A stretch of DNA of 64,000 nt from Acanthosepion lycidas (taxonomy: Eukaryota > Mollusca > Cephalopoda > Sepiida > Sepiidae): NCBI GenBank assembly GCA_963932145.1, contig OZ010573.1:26294325-26358324 (forward strand). The letters run 5' to 3'. Positions 1 to 11,500 of the stretch are shown piece by piece. The first letter of the stretch is position 1. Each line of letters opens with the position of its first letter. The notes under the pieces are model-generated. The model searched no databases, was not told the origin of the DNA, and worked only from the letters and a program-made list of their open reading frames with translations. The position numbers and the translations under genes are program-made.

Positions 1-242
1 TTTATTTGTCTTGTGGATGAGGTAGTTGTTGCGTTCGAGCATCAATAACAACCGGAATTTATGTCAAATTATTTTTAAACGGTGTTTTCTCTCTTTTCGG
101 TACTGGTTTTTATTCATTTTTTCAGGTATATTCAACAGAGACATTTTGATTCAAGTTCTCATACACGCGCGCATGAGTAGCGCCAACAATTACCATCCTC
201 CCAGATCAGTGTCTTTTTTTCTTTTCTTTTTTTTTTTATTAA

Positions 243-290
243 TGTTCACCTAATACAAGGCCTAAGAGCAGCGCAAGGTAGAGTGCCACT
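243..290 (+). repeat. Short dispersed motif S5, copy 1
   Basis: A motif of about 45 bp reading roughly ATACAAGGCCT, then AGAGC, then CAAGGTAGAG. The same order of blocks recurs near 1832, 39888, 50988 and 60538, always on the plus strand. It has no tRNA boxes of its own and may be the conserved part of a larger decayed element. It does not code. Confidence 0.5.
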
Positions 291-299
291 GTGTGGGTC

Positions 300-1030
300 T
301 ATATTAATGTAGGGAAGAAAATTGTTAAGAGTATAGTGTTGAGGAGGAATTTAGAAGGAACAGGAAATCCAGTTCTAAACAGGAAACAAGGGATAAACTT
401 CTGCTCGAGTTCAAAAAAACGGTAAGGAGTGTGAACCGGATGAAAGGCGAACCTATCTACTTCAATTAGATTAAAACTAAAAGAAAAAAATTAAAACTTA
501 CTGTTTTCAATTTTTTTTTTTTTTTTTTTTTTTTTGAGAAGAAACTGGAAAGGACTCAAGAGGGGTGGAAAGGGCACCAGTTTAATGTTTCTCTTTGGGT
601 AAAAAAAGTTCAAGAATCAAATGTTGGTGGATGGAGTCCACTTCTACTCGACATTGATCTCAGTCTTTGTTTTAGCCAATGTCTTCTCTAATGTCGTCTC
701 TGGCTTTTTATCAAGGTTTTGTTGCATTTGATTAATGCTTTTCTACCGTCTTCTTATAATGTAATGATGAGGTCCTGCAGAGTTGGAATCTCCAGAACTC
801 GGCTTACTTTGTTTAAGGTGCGCCCCAGCCGAAGATGAGGACACGTTCTCAACTCTGATCCCAGTTCGAAGGCCAAAATGTGAAGGGAATAAGATGATTG
901 ATTGATTCGTTTTTACGGGTTATCAACCCTTTTCAGGTTATTTAAAACCATAAAATATTCTTAGATTGTAAGAATTATTTTTGTGGGGATAATAATGATT
1001 TAGAGATAGAAGTCTTACTAATTAACCCAT
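300..1030. other. No gene seen
   Basis: Unique-looking AT-rich sequence with a poly-T run near 510-535. No frame longer than about 60 codons carries a recognisable motif. A fragment around 665-840 has slightly higher GC, but nothing in it could be identified. Confidence 0.5.
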
Positions 1031-1034
1031 AGCT

Positions 1035-1172
1035 GAGGGAGAAGAGGTGGATTCATACATTACCCAAGTGTATTTGAACGTAAGTGAATATTACAAATCC
1101 AACGGGAATTGGAACTCGGCTTACCAATTAACAATTTCGAACCATTATCCATTACACCACCCGCACATCCAA
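1035..1172 (-). mobile_element. tRNA-derived SINE, family S1, partial
   Basis: On the minus strand it begins with a tRNA-like head (GGTGGTGTAATGGATAATGG, then an internal promoter B-box region around CCGAGTTCCAATTCCC). The S1 body follows: a block like CTTACGTGCTAATACCC, then GGGTAATGTATGAATCC and CAGCTATGGG. The same head and body order is seen near 16005, 30533, 33541 and 50263. This copy is truncated after CAGCTATGGGTTAA. It is a fossil SINE, not a functional tRNA. Confidence 0.65.
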
Positions 1173-1359
1173 ACTTAAAGCACTTGGTATTCCCATCTAG
1201 GTACTAACCAGACTCGAGGTTGCTTAACTTAGTTGATTGTAATGATAACGTCTTAAAAATCTTAAATTGCAGGCAATTATTTTTGGGTTATATTCTGAAA
1301 GGATCCTACATAATTTTGAAGCAATCGAGAAATTATTCAGGATAACTTGAGTTTTTCTC

Positions 1360-1815
1360 CTTGTACCGTGTCCCTTCGGAACGTGGATGATCACGACTCT
1401 CCACAAATTAATATACCTTGTAGATAGTAGCAATTTTATTTATTATAACTCTGCTTCCTTATCCCTATTTGTTTCTCTTCCTTCAAGTCCCTTTCTTCAT
1501 CTGTGAGGAAGTTGTCTTGCATTCACTGCCATATAGGAGGATTGATATTAACATAGCAGTTCAGCACTCTTTCTTTTGTTCCTGACGAAATTTTCCAGTT
1601 TAAGATTTTGCTTAGTTTCTGGAAGGCATCTTTCGCTATCCGAATGCATCCTTGAATTTCACTGTCGCATTTTCTGTCCTCTGTTAAAACACTTCGCTGC
1701 GAGTTAAATTTCTGTACTTGCTTGATACTGGCATTTCCAATTTGTAGTTTACATCTTGGTGTATTCTTGCTGGTGACAATATGCTCTCCTTTCTTACAAT
1801 TGATGACGTTTTTTC
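1360..1815 (-). mobile_element. RTE-type LINE, C-terminal fragment
   Basis: Translation of the minus strand gives the region downstream of the RT core: IGNASIKQVQKF, CDSEIQGCIRIAKDAFQKL, a SILLYGSEC motif reached only after a frame change, and finally LWRVVIIHVPKGHGT near 1370-1425. In the full-length family these blocks are separated by more sequence, so this copy has an internal deletion as well as 5' truncation. The same C-terminal LWRAMI..GHGT block recurs in at least seven other places in the window. Clade assignment (RTE/BovB-like) is from memory of the protein family. Confidence 0.65.
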
Positions 1816-1831
1816 TTTTTCTTTTACAATA

Positions 1832-1885
1832 ATATTCACCCTTTACAAGGCCTGGAAGCCACTCGAGGTAGAGGATTATAGTCTC
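1832..1885 (+). repeat. Short dispersed motif S5, copy 2
   Basis: TTTACAAGGCCTGGAAGCC followed by ACTCGAGGTAGAGGATTA. Same block order as the copy at 243. It lies immediately beside the LINE fragment, in the opposite orientation. Confidence 0.5.
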
Positions 1886-2209
1886 CCTACTTTCCTTTAC
1901 TACCTAGTCTAGTAGTTCCTGCATTTTTCTTTTTGTGCCTGCCATCAACACGGGGGTCATCTATGTGTCCATATGCTGTTGAGACTGCGTCTACCGGTAA
2001 TACATCTTGGCATCACTTGTAGTTCTCTTAGGATCGTTCCTTGGTAAAAGTTTTTAAAAAATCTGCCGAGGAGACGCATCTTTGTCTTACGCTCCTATCG
2101 ATTTTCGTGTCTCTGGGTATTCGTTTTCGATCTGTAAAACCAGAAGTTTGTTCCGAATTATTCTTACATCATTCTAAAAATACGTTTTAGCATTTGAGAT
2201 ATTATTTTA

Positions 2210-2211
2210 AA

Positions 2212-2282
<71 letters not shown>
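2210..2282. repeat. (TA)n microsatellite
   Basis: About 72 bp of alternating TA with a single C interruption near 2230. Reading frames through it give only Ile-Tyr repeats. Confidence 0.95.
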
Positions 2283-2286
<4 letters not shown>

Positions 2287-3350
2287 ACGAACTTGTAGCA
2301 TATAGATGAACCACGGGTTTAAAAAAAAAGGAAAACGTGGGATCTTTTCTCGGTCTTCACTCAGAAATGGAAGCGATACAAGGGAATCAACGAAGAACAG
2401 ACACAAGACGATGGATTTCAAAATATAACATTTATTTATAAATATATATAAAGAAATAAAGAAAGAAAAAAAAAAGAACATTCATTAAACAAAGGGGAAG
2501 GGGATCATTAAAGAACATAGGGCGCGAGCGAATACATACATATATAAAAAAAAGACCAAGCCAAGAGAATCAACTTATCTGTCAGTCGAGTCGATATTTT
2601 CGCACAAAATTCTGATTCGCCGAAGCGAGAGTTCTTATGCTACAACAATATTTTGGCCGGCCAGCGATTTTCCTGGATTCCTTTTCTTTCGCAATTGTTC
2701 GATGCCCACAGCATTTCGTAAATGCGTTTCGTTGGGTTGATTCAGTTTCATAGCAGTCCTTTCATCCCTAGTCGACAGACTTTGCTGTCTTCTTCATCTC
2801 AGTGGGCATTTGGAATAGGGACATGTTGCCCAGTGACATTCAACTGCCGCTGGTCAGAGGGAAATTTTGCTGTCCCCAAAGACAGGCACGTTGTTTACCT
2901 TGACCGGGTATACAGGAGGATGGGGCGCAAATCACGCAGTGTTTGTGTGATGGGCAAAATTTCAATACACGCTTAGTATGTTCTGATCACGTGAATCGCA
3001 GCAGGAGATCCTGATGGTGCCTTGAATTCATTTATGTTCAAACGCCTGATAGCTGCGAAATTTTGGAACCAGGTCATTCTCGCGTCGGGTCACTTCAAAG
3101 TTCACGGGCCCTTGGCTCGTGGGTGGAAGAGTAGGTAAAGAGGAAAAGAATTTGTGAAGAGAAGAGGAGGGTACGGCTGATCATAGAACATATTCGCTCG
3201 CAAATCGAAAGCACTGGATTAAATTTCTATTTTTATTTATTTATCTATTTTTCTTTTATATCTAACTAATTTTCGACTAGAATTTGAGATTTTACTTTGG
3301 GGTGCTTTTTAGCCTGACGCTTATGTGGTTAATGAAATCGTGCCTACGTC

Positions 3351-3353
<3 letters not shown>
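2283..3353. other. Unassigned interspersed block, no gene
   Basis: Composition is more balanced than the flanks, especially 2640-3140, which suggests a decayed mobile element rather than unique AT-rich DNA. It starts TGTTACGAACT right after the TA tract; the same 11 bases occur at 9240. No reverse-transcriptase, integrase or transposase motif was recognised. The open frame at 2722-2976 has no recognisable domain. Confidence 0.4.

Positions 3354-3431
<78 letters not shown>
3354..3431. repeat. (TA)n microsatellite
   Basis: About 78 bp of uninterrupted alternating TA. Confidence 0.95.
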
Positions 3432-3433
<2 letters not shown>

Positions 3434-3517
3434 ACCTGGCATCTGAACTTCAGTCACTTTCTCAACTTTTATATAAATATTTTCATGTTAATTGTTCTGA
3501 TGAGCCTCTTTAGTGTG

Positions 3518-3740
3518 TCGACTTTATGAATTTAAGCGCAGTACTAGATTGGCGGTAAGGTCTCATCATTTTGCAATTAAAATGGCTAGATGTAACCATA
3601 AGTTCTATGTTAACAGTTTCTTCTCGCTTGTAGAATTCTTCCGGCTCCTTGCTTTCTGGCCAACTTTGATCTTCAAAAATTGAAATGTAATGTCTGTTGT
3701 GATCTTCTGTCTTCTTAATTCTTGTTCTTTTATTAATGGT
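3518..3740 (+). repeat. Dispersed 250-bp repeat R6, copy 1
   Basis: Contains in order GCAGTACTAGATTGGCGG, a TCTCATCATTTT block, TAACAGTTTCTTCTCGC and TTCCGGCTCCTTGCTTTC. The same blocks occur at 3945-4240 and inverted at 16150-16400. Copies 1 and 2 lie about 425 bp apart in the same direction, so this looks like a local duplication of an already dispersed repeat. Confidence 0.7.
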
Positions 3741-3744
3741 GACG

Positions 3745-3748
<4 letters not shown>

Positions 3749-3820
<72 letters not shown>
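3749..3820. repeat. (TA)n-(TG)n compound microsatellite
   Basis: About 28 bp of TA followed by about 44 bp of TG, lying between the two R6 copies. Confidence 0.95.
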
Positions 3821-3823
<3 letters not shown>

Positions 3824-3944
3824 TGCTGCTGCCTTTTGATGAATCATATTTAATGTTTGGTTAAAGAAGATCCAGACACTAGACATTACCTCACCATTGC
3901 ATTTAAGATGGGGGTACGATCAAGGTACATTCATACCTATGGTA

Positions 3945-4240
3945 CCTAGACTTTATAAATTTATGAGCAGTACTAGATTGGCAGCAAGTTTTCATCATTT
4001 TATAGTTGAATTGGCTAGATGTAACCGTAAGTTCTATGCTAACAGTTTCTTCTGTCACACTTCTCGCTTGTGAAACTCTGTTCCGGCTTATTGTTTTCAA
4101 GTCAACTTTAATTTTGATTTCTTAATTCTTGTTCTTTTATTGTTCTCGCCTTCATAATTTTTCCTTTTCTCTCGTTATTTCACACACAGTAGCCAATTGC
4201 ATCCTAGTGACTTTATTGCTTTGCTTGGGGCGAAATAATT
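3945..4240 (+). repeat. Dispersed 250-bp repeat R6, copy 2
   Basis: Contains GAGCAGTACTAGATTGGCAG, GGCTAGATGTAACCGTAAGT, the CTTCTCGCTTGTGAA block and a right end AATTGCATCCTAGTGACTTT. This right end is also present in the 16150 copy, where an S1 SINE head follows directly. Confidence 0.7.
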
Positions 4241-4244
4241 TAAA

Positions 4245-4765
4245 ATATATAGATCTATAGGTATTCAGCATCCCGCTTTGATTAAGCTCGTGTCCAAGTT
4301 AAAAGACCACTGGCGGAATGCTTATAAAATCAGGGATTCAAAAATGGTGCCCTCAAGCAGCAAAAGTCTTTATGATGATGTGACCGTGAGAATTTTTCTC
4401 TTGAAAGGCAAATTCTTGGTGTCATTACATGTAAATGTGATGAATGATAGCCGTCAGTTTTCACGCATTAGGTGGTAGAGAATAAGAGGCTGACTATGAG
4501 TCAATCCGTATTCCCCGGGGTTGTACTGAATATTTCCCACGGCGTCCCTTTGAAGAAAGATAAAAAGAAATGACTATTTATTTACTTATGTATTATGTAT
4601 TAGACTTTGCTGATTTGTTTTGTGAAATGGGATTTGTTTGAATTAAATTTCCTGTTTATTGTGGAAGATGCAGGGAGAAAAGCAATTGGGAATAAATGCA
4701 CAGGAGACCTTCCTCTTTAGGCAAGTGGTTTGTTATTGTGCGTGTTTACTCTATCTAGTTTGTAT
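4245..4765. other. No gene seen
   Basis: AT-rich spacer. An open frame of 66 codons at 4278-4478 has no recognisable motif and no codon-use signal. Confidence 0.45.
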
Positions 4766-4769
4766 ATTA

Positions 4770-6166
4770 CAGGGTACGTAAAAAGAAAGAACATGAAGGA
4801 AATGAGGAGGATGAAAGAAAGAAAAGGAAAGAGAGAGGGAGAGCAAGAAAAGAAAGAATGAAACATTAAGGAAGAAAATGATAGGGAAAAAGAAGAAAAG
4901 AAGCGATAATAAGGATGATAGGAAGGAAAAGAAGAAAGGGGACATCCAAGAAGGAATAGAAGCGAAAAAAAGAAAAGTAAAAGAAAAGGTGAGTTAAAAG
5001 AAGGTGAAGAAATAAAGGAAGAAAAATGAAATGAAAGGATGGAAGAGTAAGAAAGAAGAGGAAGAAAACAAATCAAGAAGGTAAAGAGAATAAAAGAAGG
5101 AAGGGAGGACCCAAAAAGAAAAGAAAAAAAGTAAGGAACAGAGAGAATGTGAAGGAAGAAAGGGGAGAAAAAGAGAGGGAAACATAGAAAAGAAGGTCTT
5201 CCATGCTTCCTTCTTGAAAGGTCGGAGTAACAGAATTTCCAACTGCTATTTCGTTCCACTTAGCCTTGTGTCATACAAGCTAAGCCTGGAAAATAACGCT
5301 AACGAGGACCAGAAAGATAAAAAATAGTGTTTACAGAAAAGTATAAGAGAAAAGATCCCAAGAGAGAGAGAGACAGACAGACAGAGACAGACAGACAGAG
5401 ACAGACAGAAAAGGAAGTGTGGGGGCGTACTGGATATGAATCAGGGAAAAAGTATACTTTAATGACGAAAATTTTACAATAAAAAAGATAAATATGAAAG
5501 GAATAAAGAGAGAGAAAGAGAAAGAAAGAAAAAGTGAGAGAAATTAAAGAAATAAAGAGAGAGAGATCACGAAAAAAAGTGGGGGGGTATTCGATGAGAA
5601 TCAGAGAAAAATATATTTTAATGACGAAGATTTTCCGTGATGTAAAGATAAAAATAAAAGAAATGAAGAGAAAGAGAGAGAGAGACAGAAAGAGAGCGAA
5701 ATATAGATGAAACAAATAGAGAGAGAGAGGAGGGGAGAAATGAAAGAAATAAAGACTGAGAGAAATAAAAGAAATAAAGAAAGAGAGAGAGAGAGTAAGG
5801 AAAGATAAAGTGGGGGGGAGTATTCAATGAGAATCAAGGAAAGAATTTAATGACAAAAATTTTAAAAGATAAAATAAAAGAAATAAAGAGAGAATCAGGA
5901 AAAGAGTATATTTTAATGTTTATTTTACAATAAAAAGAAAAATATGAAAGAGACAGAAAGAGAGAGAGAGAGAGTGCGAGAGAAAGTGAGAGAAATGAAA
6001 GAAATAAAGAGAAAGAAAGAAAAGAAAAAGTTGGCGGAGTATTCGATGAGAATCAAAGAAAAACTATATTTTAATGACGAAAATTTCCGTGGTGGAAAGA
6101 GAAAAATGAAAAAAAATAAAGAGAAAGAGAGAGACAGAGACGGAGATGAAGATGAAACAAATAAAG

Positions 6167-6209
<43 letters not shown>

Positions 6210-6345
6210 AGATACAGTGGGAGAGAATTCGATGAGAAACAGGGAAAGTGTTTATTTTAACGACGCAAATTATACAATAAAAAAGAGAAAAATGAACGAA
6301 ATAAAGAACAATAAAAGAAAAAGTGCCAAGAATATCGAACAAGCA
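4770..6345. repeat. Purine-rich tract with embedded tandem motif
   Basis: About 1.55 kb in which the plus strand is overwhelmingly A and G (AAGAAAGG, GAGAGAGA). From 5418 onward a motif reading roughly GTGGGGGGGTATTCGATGAG, then AATCAGGGAAA, then TTTTAATGACGAAAATTTT repeats five times (near 5418, 5579, 5811, 6030, 6218). Spacing varies from 161 to 232 bp because the GA stretches between copies differ in length. Serine- and phenylalanine-rich frames on the other strand are composition artefacts. Confidence 0.8.
6166..6208. repeat. (GATA)n microsatellite
   Basis: About ten GATA units inside the last copy of the purine-rich motif array. Confidence 0.9.
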
Positions 6346-6504
6346 AGAAAATGCTGAAAACTTAGCAATTCCTAAAGAATTAATGGAATTTTTTTTAAAT
6401 TTTAATCTTTAATATTGTTATTGCTTAAACGTTATTTTTAGTTGATACACCATATTTGAGTTGAGGCTCCATTTTTAATTTTTAAACACGATTTTATTTC
6501 TGCA

Positions 6505-6785
6505 CATTCGAGATTGCATTGTTTACGTTTCGGATACGAGCCTGAGTAGTTATAACATTCCAGAAAATCCGAATGAGTAAATAGAACCTTGATTGATTGT
6601 GCAGCTTCTTCTTAGCCGAGTTGTCAAAACACGTCGGATCAAACGGCGGTTTCTCTTGCGTAAGATGGAGAGCACAGGTTCAGATCCTGATGGAGGGCAT
6701 ATTTTCTTTAATATGCTTTCTCGAATGTGCAGGCCGGTAGATGAAATAAAAACACTGCTTAAAAATAAAAACGGAGCGTCTACTT
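6505..6785 (+). mobile_element. tRNA-derived SINE, family S4
   Basis: Order of parts: a leader with TTGTTTACGTTTCGGATACG; a tRNA-Ser/Leu-like head with A box TAGCCGAGTTGTCAAA and B box GGTTCAGATCCTG; then a body ATTTTCTTTAATATGCTTTC, CAGGCCGGTAGATGAAATAA, GGAGCGTCTACTTA. The same leader, head and body are found in tandem and inverted copies at 52585-53490, and body plus leader at 42848-43065. The parallel with the 52.6-kb copies, where the tRNA head is much better preserved, supports the call. Confidence 0.75.
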
Positions 6786-6825
6786 AAAGACGGTGTATTC
6801 ACTACAAATAACATTTAAGTACTAT

Positions 6826-6912
6826 ATATGTGTGTGTGTGGTTGTGTATGTGTGTGTGTGTGTCTGGTTGTGTATGTGTGTGTGTGCGTGCGTATGTGTG
6901 CGTAAGGTACCT

Positions 6913-6967
<55 letters not shown>
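6826..6967. repeat. (TG)n-rich then (TA)n microsatellite
   Basis: TG repeats with GGT, CG and TA interruptions from 6826 to about 6903, then a continuous TA tract from about 6915 to 6967. Confidence 0.9.
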
Positions 6968-6974
<7 letters not shown>

Positions 6975-8586
6975 CTATAAATTTACTAATTTAAAAATAT
7001 GGTTCCATAGCTACACAGGAGTTACTATGTTTCAGAAACTAAACCTTAAATTTAATTATAGAATTGAATTTAAAATCTTGATCTCTGATTTCTGGAATAA
7101 CTTATTTTGAAATTTATTGGGTTTATAAGAACAATCTTGATATTATTAATTGTCGATTTTACGCTGAAATTTTATCATTATTAATAAGGAGTTGTAGAGT
7201 ATTCATTTCCATCAGCAACTCTTGTATCAAATCTAAGCTACTTTCAAAATCAATTAAGGTAGGGTAGGGGTGCCTCTTCAACAAATGATGACATCCGTTT
7301 TTCGCATGTCGTCTAGGTTTTGTTTTTTTTAAATGACAGTTTTTTGGCATCTTTATTTTGCTGTTTAATTTCTAAATTTATACACAAAGATGTTTTCAAA
7401 AGGTTCATTTGAATATGAGTACGTTGTATTTTTAATATTAAAATTTTCTTTCTCATTGTTGCAATATATATATATATATATCACAGGAATCATGGTTTAA
7501 AGAATGTTCTAGACGTATATGGTTTTATTCAACGTTCGCTCCATAAGCACCAATAGCGATCGGAAATTTTAACACATGTGGGTTACCCCTACTTAGCTTT
7601 GCCAGGTTTGCCAAGACACTGTTAAGTGGCGCTATTAAACCGATATAGAAACGGGACACACACTATTTCTTCTTTTTCTCTTTAATTCTTTCCTTTCAGC
7701 AATCATCCTTATCACCTTTAGTTGGCATTCCAACTTCATTACCCTCTTTATTTTTCATACTAATTGGCTTAGTAAATATTAATCCAAGAAAAGCTGCAGA
7801 AATATTGATTCGTAGTTGAAACATAGAACTGCAGTGGTGAATATTCTCGTTATTCATAGGTAATTGTCTAAAATCTCCGATGAAGAGCAGAAATTATAGT
7901 GGAAATTTTCAAACAAAAGAAAAAGCTGAAATCCGTTGACTTCTAAAAGTAAGGAAAGGAGGACATCGAAAAAACGTAATTTGTTGCGAGACAATGAAAT
8001 CAGGCATGGCTGATCATGTACAGAGGAAACATATTGCTCATAACCCTTGTGGAAAGAAGTAAAAAAAAAATAGTAGACAGAGAAGAATACTGGAGAATCA
8101 GGCGTCTGAAGGAATTAGCATATATGCTTTGACGGCTTCTCAGAAAGGACCTTTACTATAAAAAAGTGAAAAGACGGCGGAGAGGCTCAAGTTTGAAAGC
8201 AAGGGTTCAGTAGCAGCAATAAGAAATTTTGAGTAGAGGGAGTTAAAGTTGACAGCAAATGCAATAAGAACGTTAGAATTAAAACGCCAAGTTCTGGTTA
8301 CACCGGGATATCTAAAAATGTAAAACAAATTACACGAAATCCACATTCTTCCTTTGTTTAAAATGTAAAAAAAAAAATAATTCTCCGCCAAATCTAAGTT
8401 CTTGCTCCAAACACAAAATTTAGTTGGCAGGAATAGAAAGGGAAAATAGAACACGTGCTTTTCTTCTCCTTGGGGTCATAATAGGCGCAAAACCCAACAA
8501 CTGCGGGAAATTTTAAAGGAAAAACGTTTAATATACTAGTACAGGCCAAAAGGTGTACAGAACAAAATTTGTAAAAACATTTCCAT
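6968..8586. other. No gene seen
   Basis: AT-rich, with a small TA tract at 7464-7481. Frames at 7159-7350 (minus) and 8140-8454 (minus) carry no motif that could be recognised. A short higher-GC part at 7540-7640 may be part of a decayed repeat. Confidence 0.45.
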
Positions 8587-11500
8587 TTGGTCGACAGCTC
8601 TATACCACATGGTCGACGGCTCGGTACAATATGGTCCAGGGCCCGGTAATTCATGGTCCACGGCCTAGTAGCACATGGTCCACAGCCCCGTACTACATAG
8701 TTGATGGCCTGGTACAATATGTTCCAGGGCCCGGTAAGTCATGATCCACACGGCCCAATAGAACGTGACCACGGCCCGGTAGCACTTGGTAGACAACCCT
8801 GTAGTATGGTCCATAGCCCGGTACAATACGGTCCAAGGAGCGATAACACATGATTCACGGCACGGTAGAACATGTCCACTGCCCGTATCGACGATTGCTG
8901 AACGCTGCACTTCCTCTACTTGAACACTAACTACAGGCAATGATGCATTGGCGGAGGGCAAGGGTGGCGTTGATACCTTGCCTCTGGATACGAACAGTCG
9001 TGCGATATGTGGTCCAGCTCATGACAGCGACAGCACCGAAGGGTTCCCTGTGATTGTTGATACGCGCTTCACTTAGAGTCCAGCACTCCCTAGAAAAATG
9101 GTTGGGAACACCACATTTGTAACATATGGGGGCTTCACCCCTGTTGCCAACCAGGGGAGTATCCGCATTACTTCCTTCGTGCTGGGATAACACGAGGCTC
9201 GTGCTTGCTGCTGGAACTGGTTCTGTTTCCTTGAGGATGTTACGAACTCGAGCGAAAAGCTAATTAGTTGGCAAACGACGCTCGTAAAAGCCTACTGATA
9301 TCCCATGGTAATCCTGCTAAAAAAAGAGCTCACACCATCTGGCCATTCACGCCGCCAAACGACACCAAAATTTTGCGTAAATCGACTTGGTAGACGTCGT
9401 ACGTTGCCCCGAGGTGAACAAGCCACCCAACAAAGGCGTTCATTCTGAATGCCCTTCACAAGGCGTGCTTTATCTCGTATAAGTCTGCATCTTTTTCGAG
9501 CTGCTGATACATCGCGTATGCTCCCCCAGTTAACCTCAAGGAAATAACTGTTGCTGGTTCCTTTTTGCATAATTTGTGCCCTGCTTTGTGCGCTAGAGTT
9601 GATGACCCGGTAGATTAGAGTCCAGGGACCGGTAGCACATGGTTCTTTTGGTTTTGGACCGTTAGAATATTGTACACATCCCTGTACCATATACTCGATG
9701 GCCCTGGATGATACAGTCCCGGAACCGGTAACTCATGTGTAACAGCCAGGTACAATATAGTCCAAGGTGATAAGTGATGATCCACGTCACAGTAGAACGT
9801 TTCTACGTCCAGGTAGCAGGTTGTACACTGCCCTGTACATGATGGTGGCTGGCCCGGTACAATATGGTCCAGGGCCCGGTAATGTTACAACGCCCTGTAC
9901 CACTTGGTACAATACGGTGGACGGGCCGGTAAGTGATGATCAACGGCCCAGTAGATCATGTACACGGCTGGGTAGAATATGGTACTTCTACTACATGGTC
10001 TTTGGCCCAGTTCAATATGGTCCACAGCCCAGTAACTCATTTTACACAGCCCTGAAACAATGATCGATAGCCCAATACAAATTCGTCAAGGGCCCTTTAA
10101 CTTATAGTACACGGCTCAGTAGAACGTGTCCACGGCCAGTAAGCACATTGTACACAGTCCTGTAGCATAGGGTCGATGACCAGATACAATAAGGTAACTC
10201 ATGGTTCACAGCTCAGTAGAACGTTTAAAAGGCCCGATAGCACGTGGTACATAGTCTTCTACCATATATTCTTTGGACCAATACAGTATGATCTAGGGTT
10301 CGGTGACATGGCCCATAGACCAGTAGAACGTGTCTTTGGTCGGTAGCACATGGTAAACAACCCGTAGCTCATGGATGTTGGACCGGTACAATGGAGTCCA
10401 AGTCACGATAACTCATGGTCCGTAGCCCAGTAGAACGTCTCCACGGTTTGATAGTACATGCTACAGAACCCCATAGTACATGGTTGATGGCCTTGTACAA
10501 TATGATCCAAGGCCAGGTAACTGATGGTCCACGGCATAGTAGAAGCCCAGTTTCACGTTGTACACAGCCCTGTATCATATGGTCGATTGCCCGGTTACAC
10601 AAGGTACACAGCTCAGTACACGTCGATGGGATGGTACAATATGGCCATGGGCCCGGGAACTGATATTCGACGATGCATTAACATGTGACTATGGAACATA
10701 TTCTAAGCCCTGTACCACATGATCGGTGACCTGGTACAATATGATCCAAGAGTCGGCAACACATAGTACACTGCCCTGAAACACATCGTCGATGGCCCGA
10801 TATGGAACAGATCCCAGAAACTCATGATCCACTGCACAGTAGACCGTGTTTACAGCACGGTAGCACATGTTACACAGCCCCATACCACATGGTCGATGGC
10901 CCGGTACAATATAGTCAAATGAGCATTAACTGTTGGTCCACTGCCCGTATCACATCTTCGATGTCCCAGTACAATATGTACCAAGTTTAGGTAACTGATA
11001 CCTGTAGTAAATGGTACACATTTTGTACAACACGGTCGATGGCATGGTATAATATAGTCTAGGGCCCGGATGCTAATTATCTACTGCCTATTAGATCATG
11101 TCCACAACCCGGTACCACATGGTTGATGGCCCTGTACAATATGGTCCAACGCCGGTAAGGCATGTTACACTGCCCTGTACCACATGCTGCATAGCCCAAT
11201 ACGATAGGGTACAGGTCAGGTCACTTATGGCCGACGACCCACTAGAACATGTCCACTGTTAGCACATGGTCCAGAGCCCCGTAACACATGATCCATAGTC
11301 CGTTACAATATTGTCCAATGCCCGATAGCTCATGGTCAGCTGACCTGTACCATATGGTCGATTGCCCGGTACGTTATGTTCCAGAGTCCGGAAACTCATG
11401 GTCCACTGCCCAGTAGAACGTGTCCACTTCCCGTTAGCACATGGCGTAGAGCCTCGTACCACATGGTTGATGATCCGGTACAATATAGTCCAGGGCACGG

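Noticed and set aside
2283-2976. Long terminal repeat starting TGTTACGAACT after the TA tract
   Set aside because: The same 11 bases at 9240 are suggestive, but no second end, primer site or coding part was found.
3284-3529. Open frames rich in Ile-Tyr
   Set aside because: They are translations of (TA)n; the same applies to every similar frame in the window.
4717-5837. Phe/Ser/Leu-rich minus-strand frames up to 180 codons
   Set aside because: They follow from the purine-rich plus strand and look like membrane segments only by composition.
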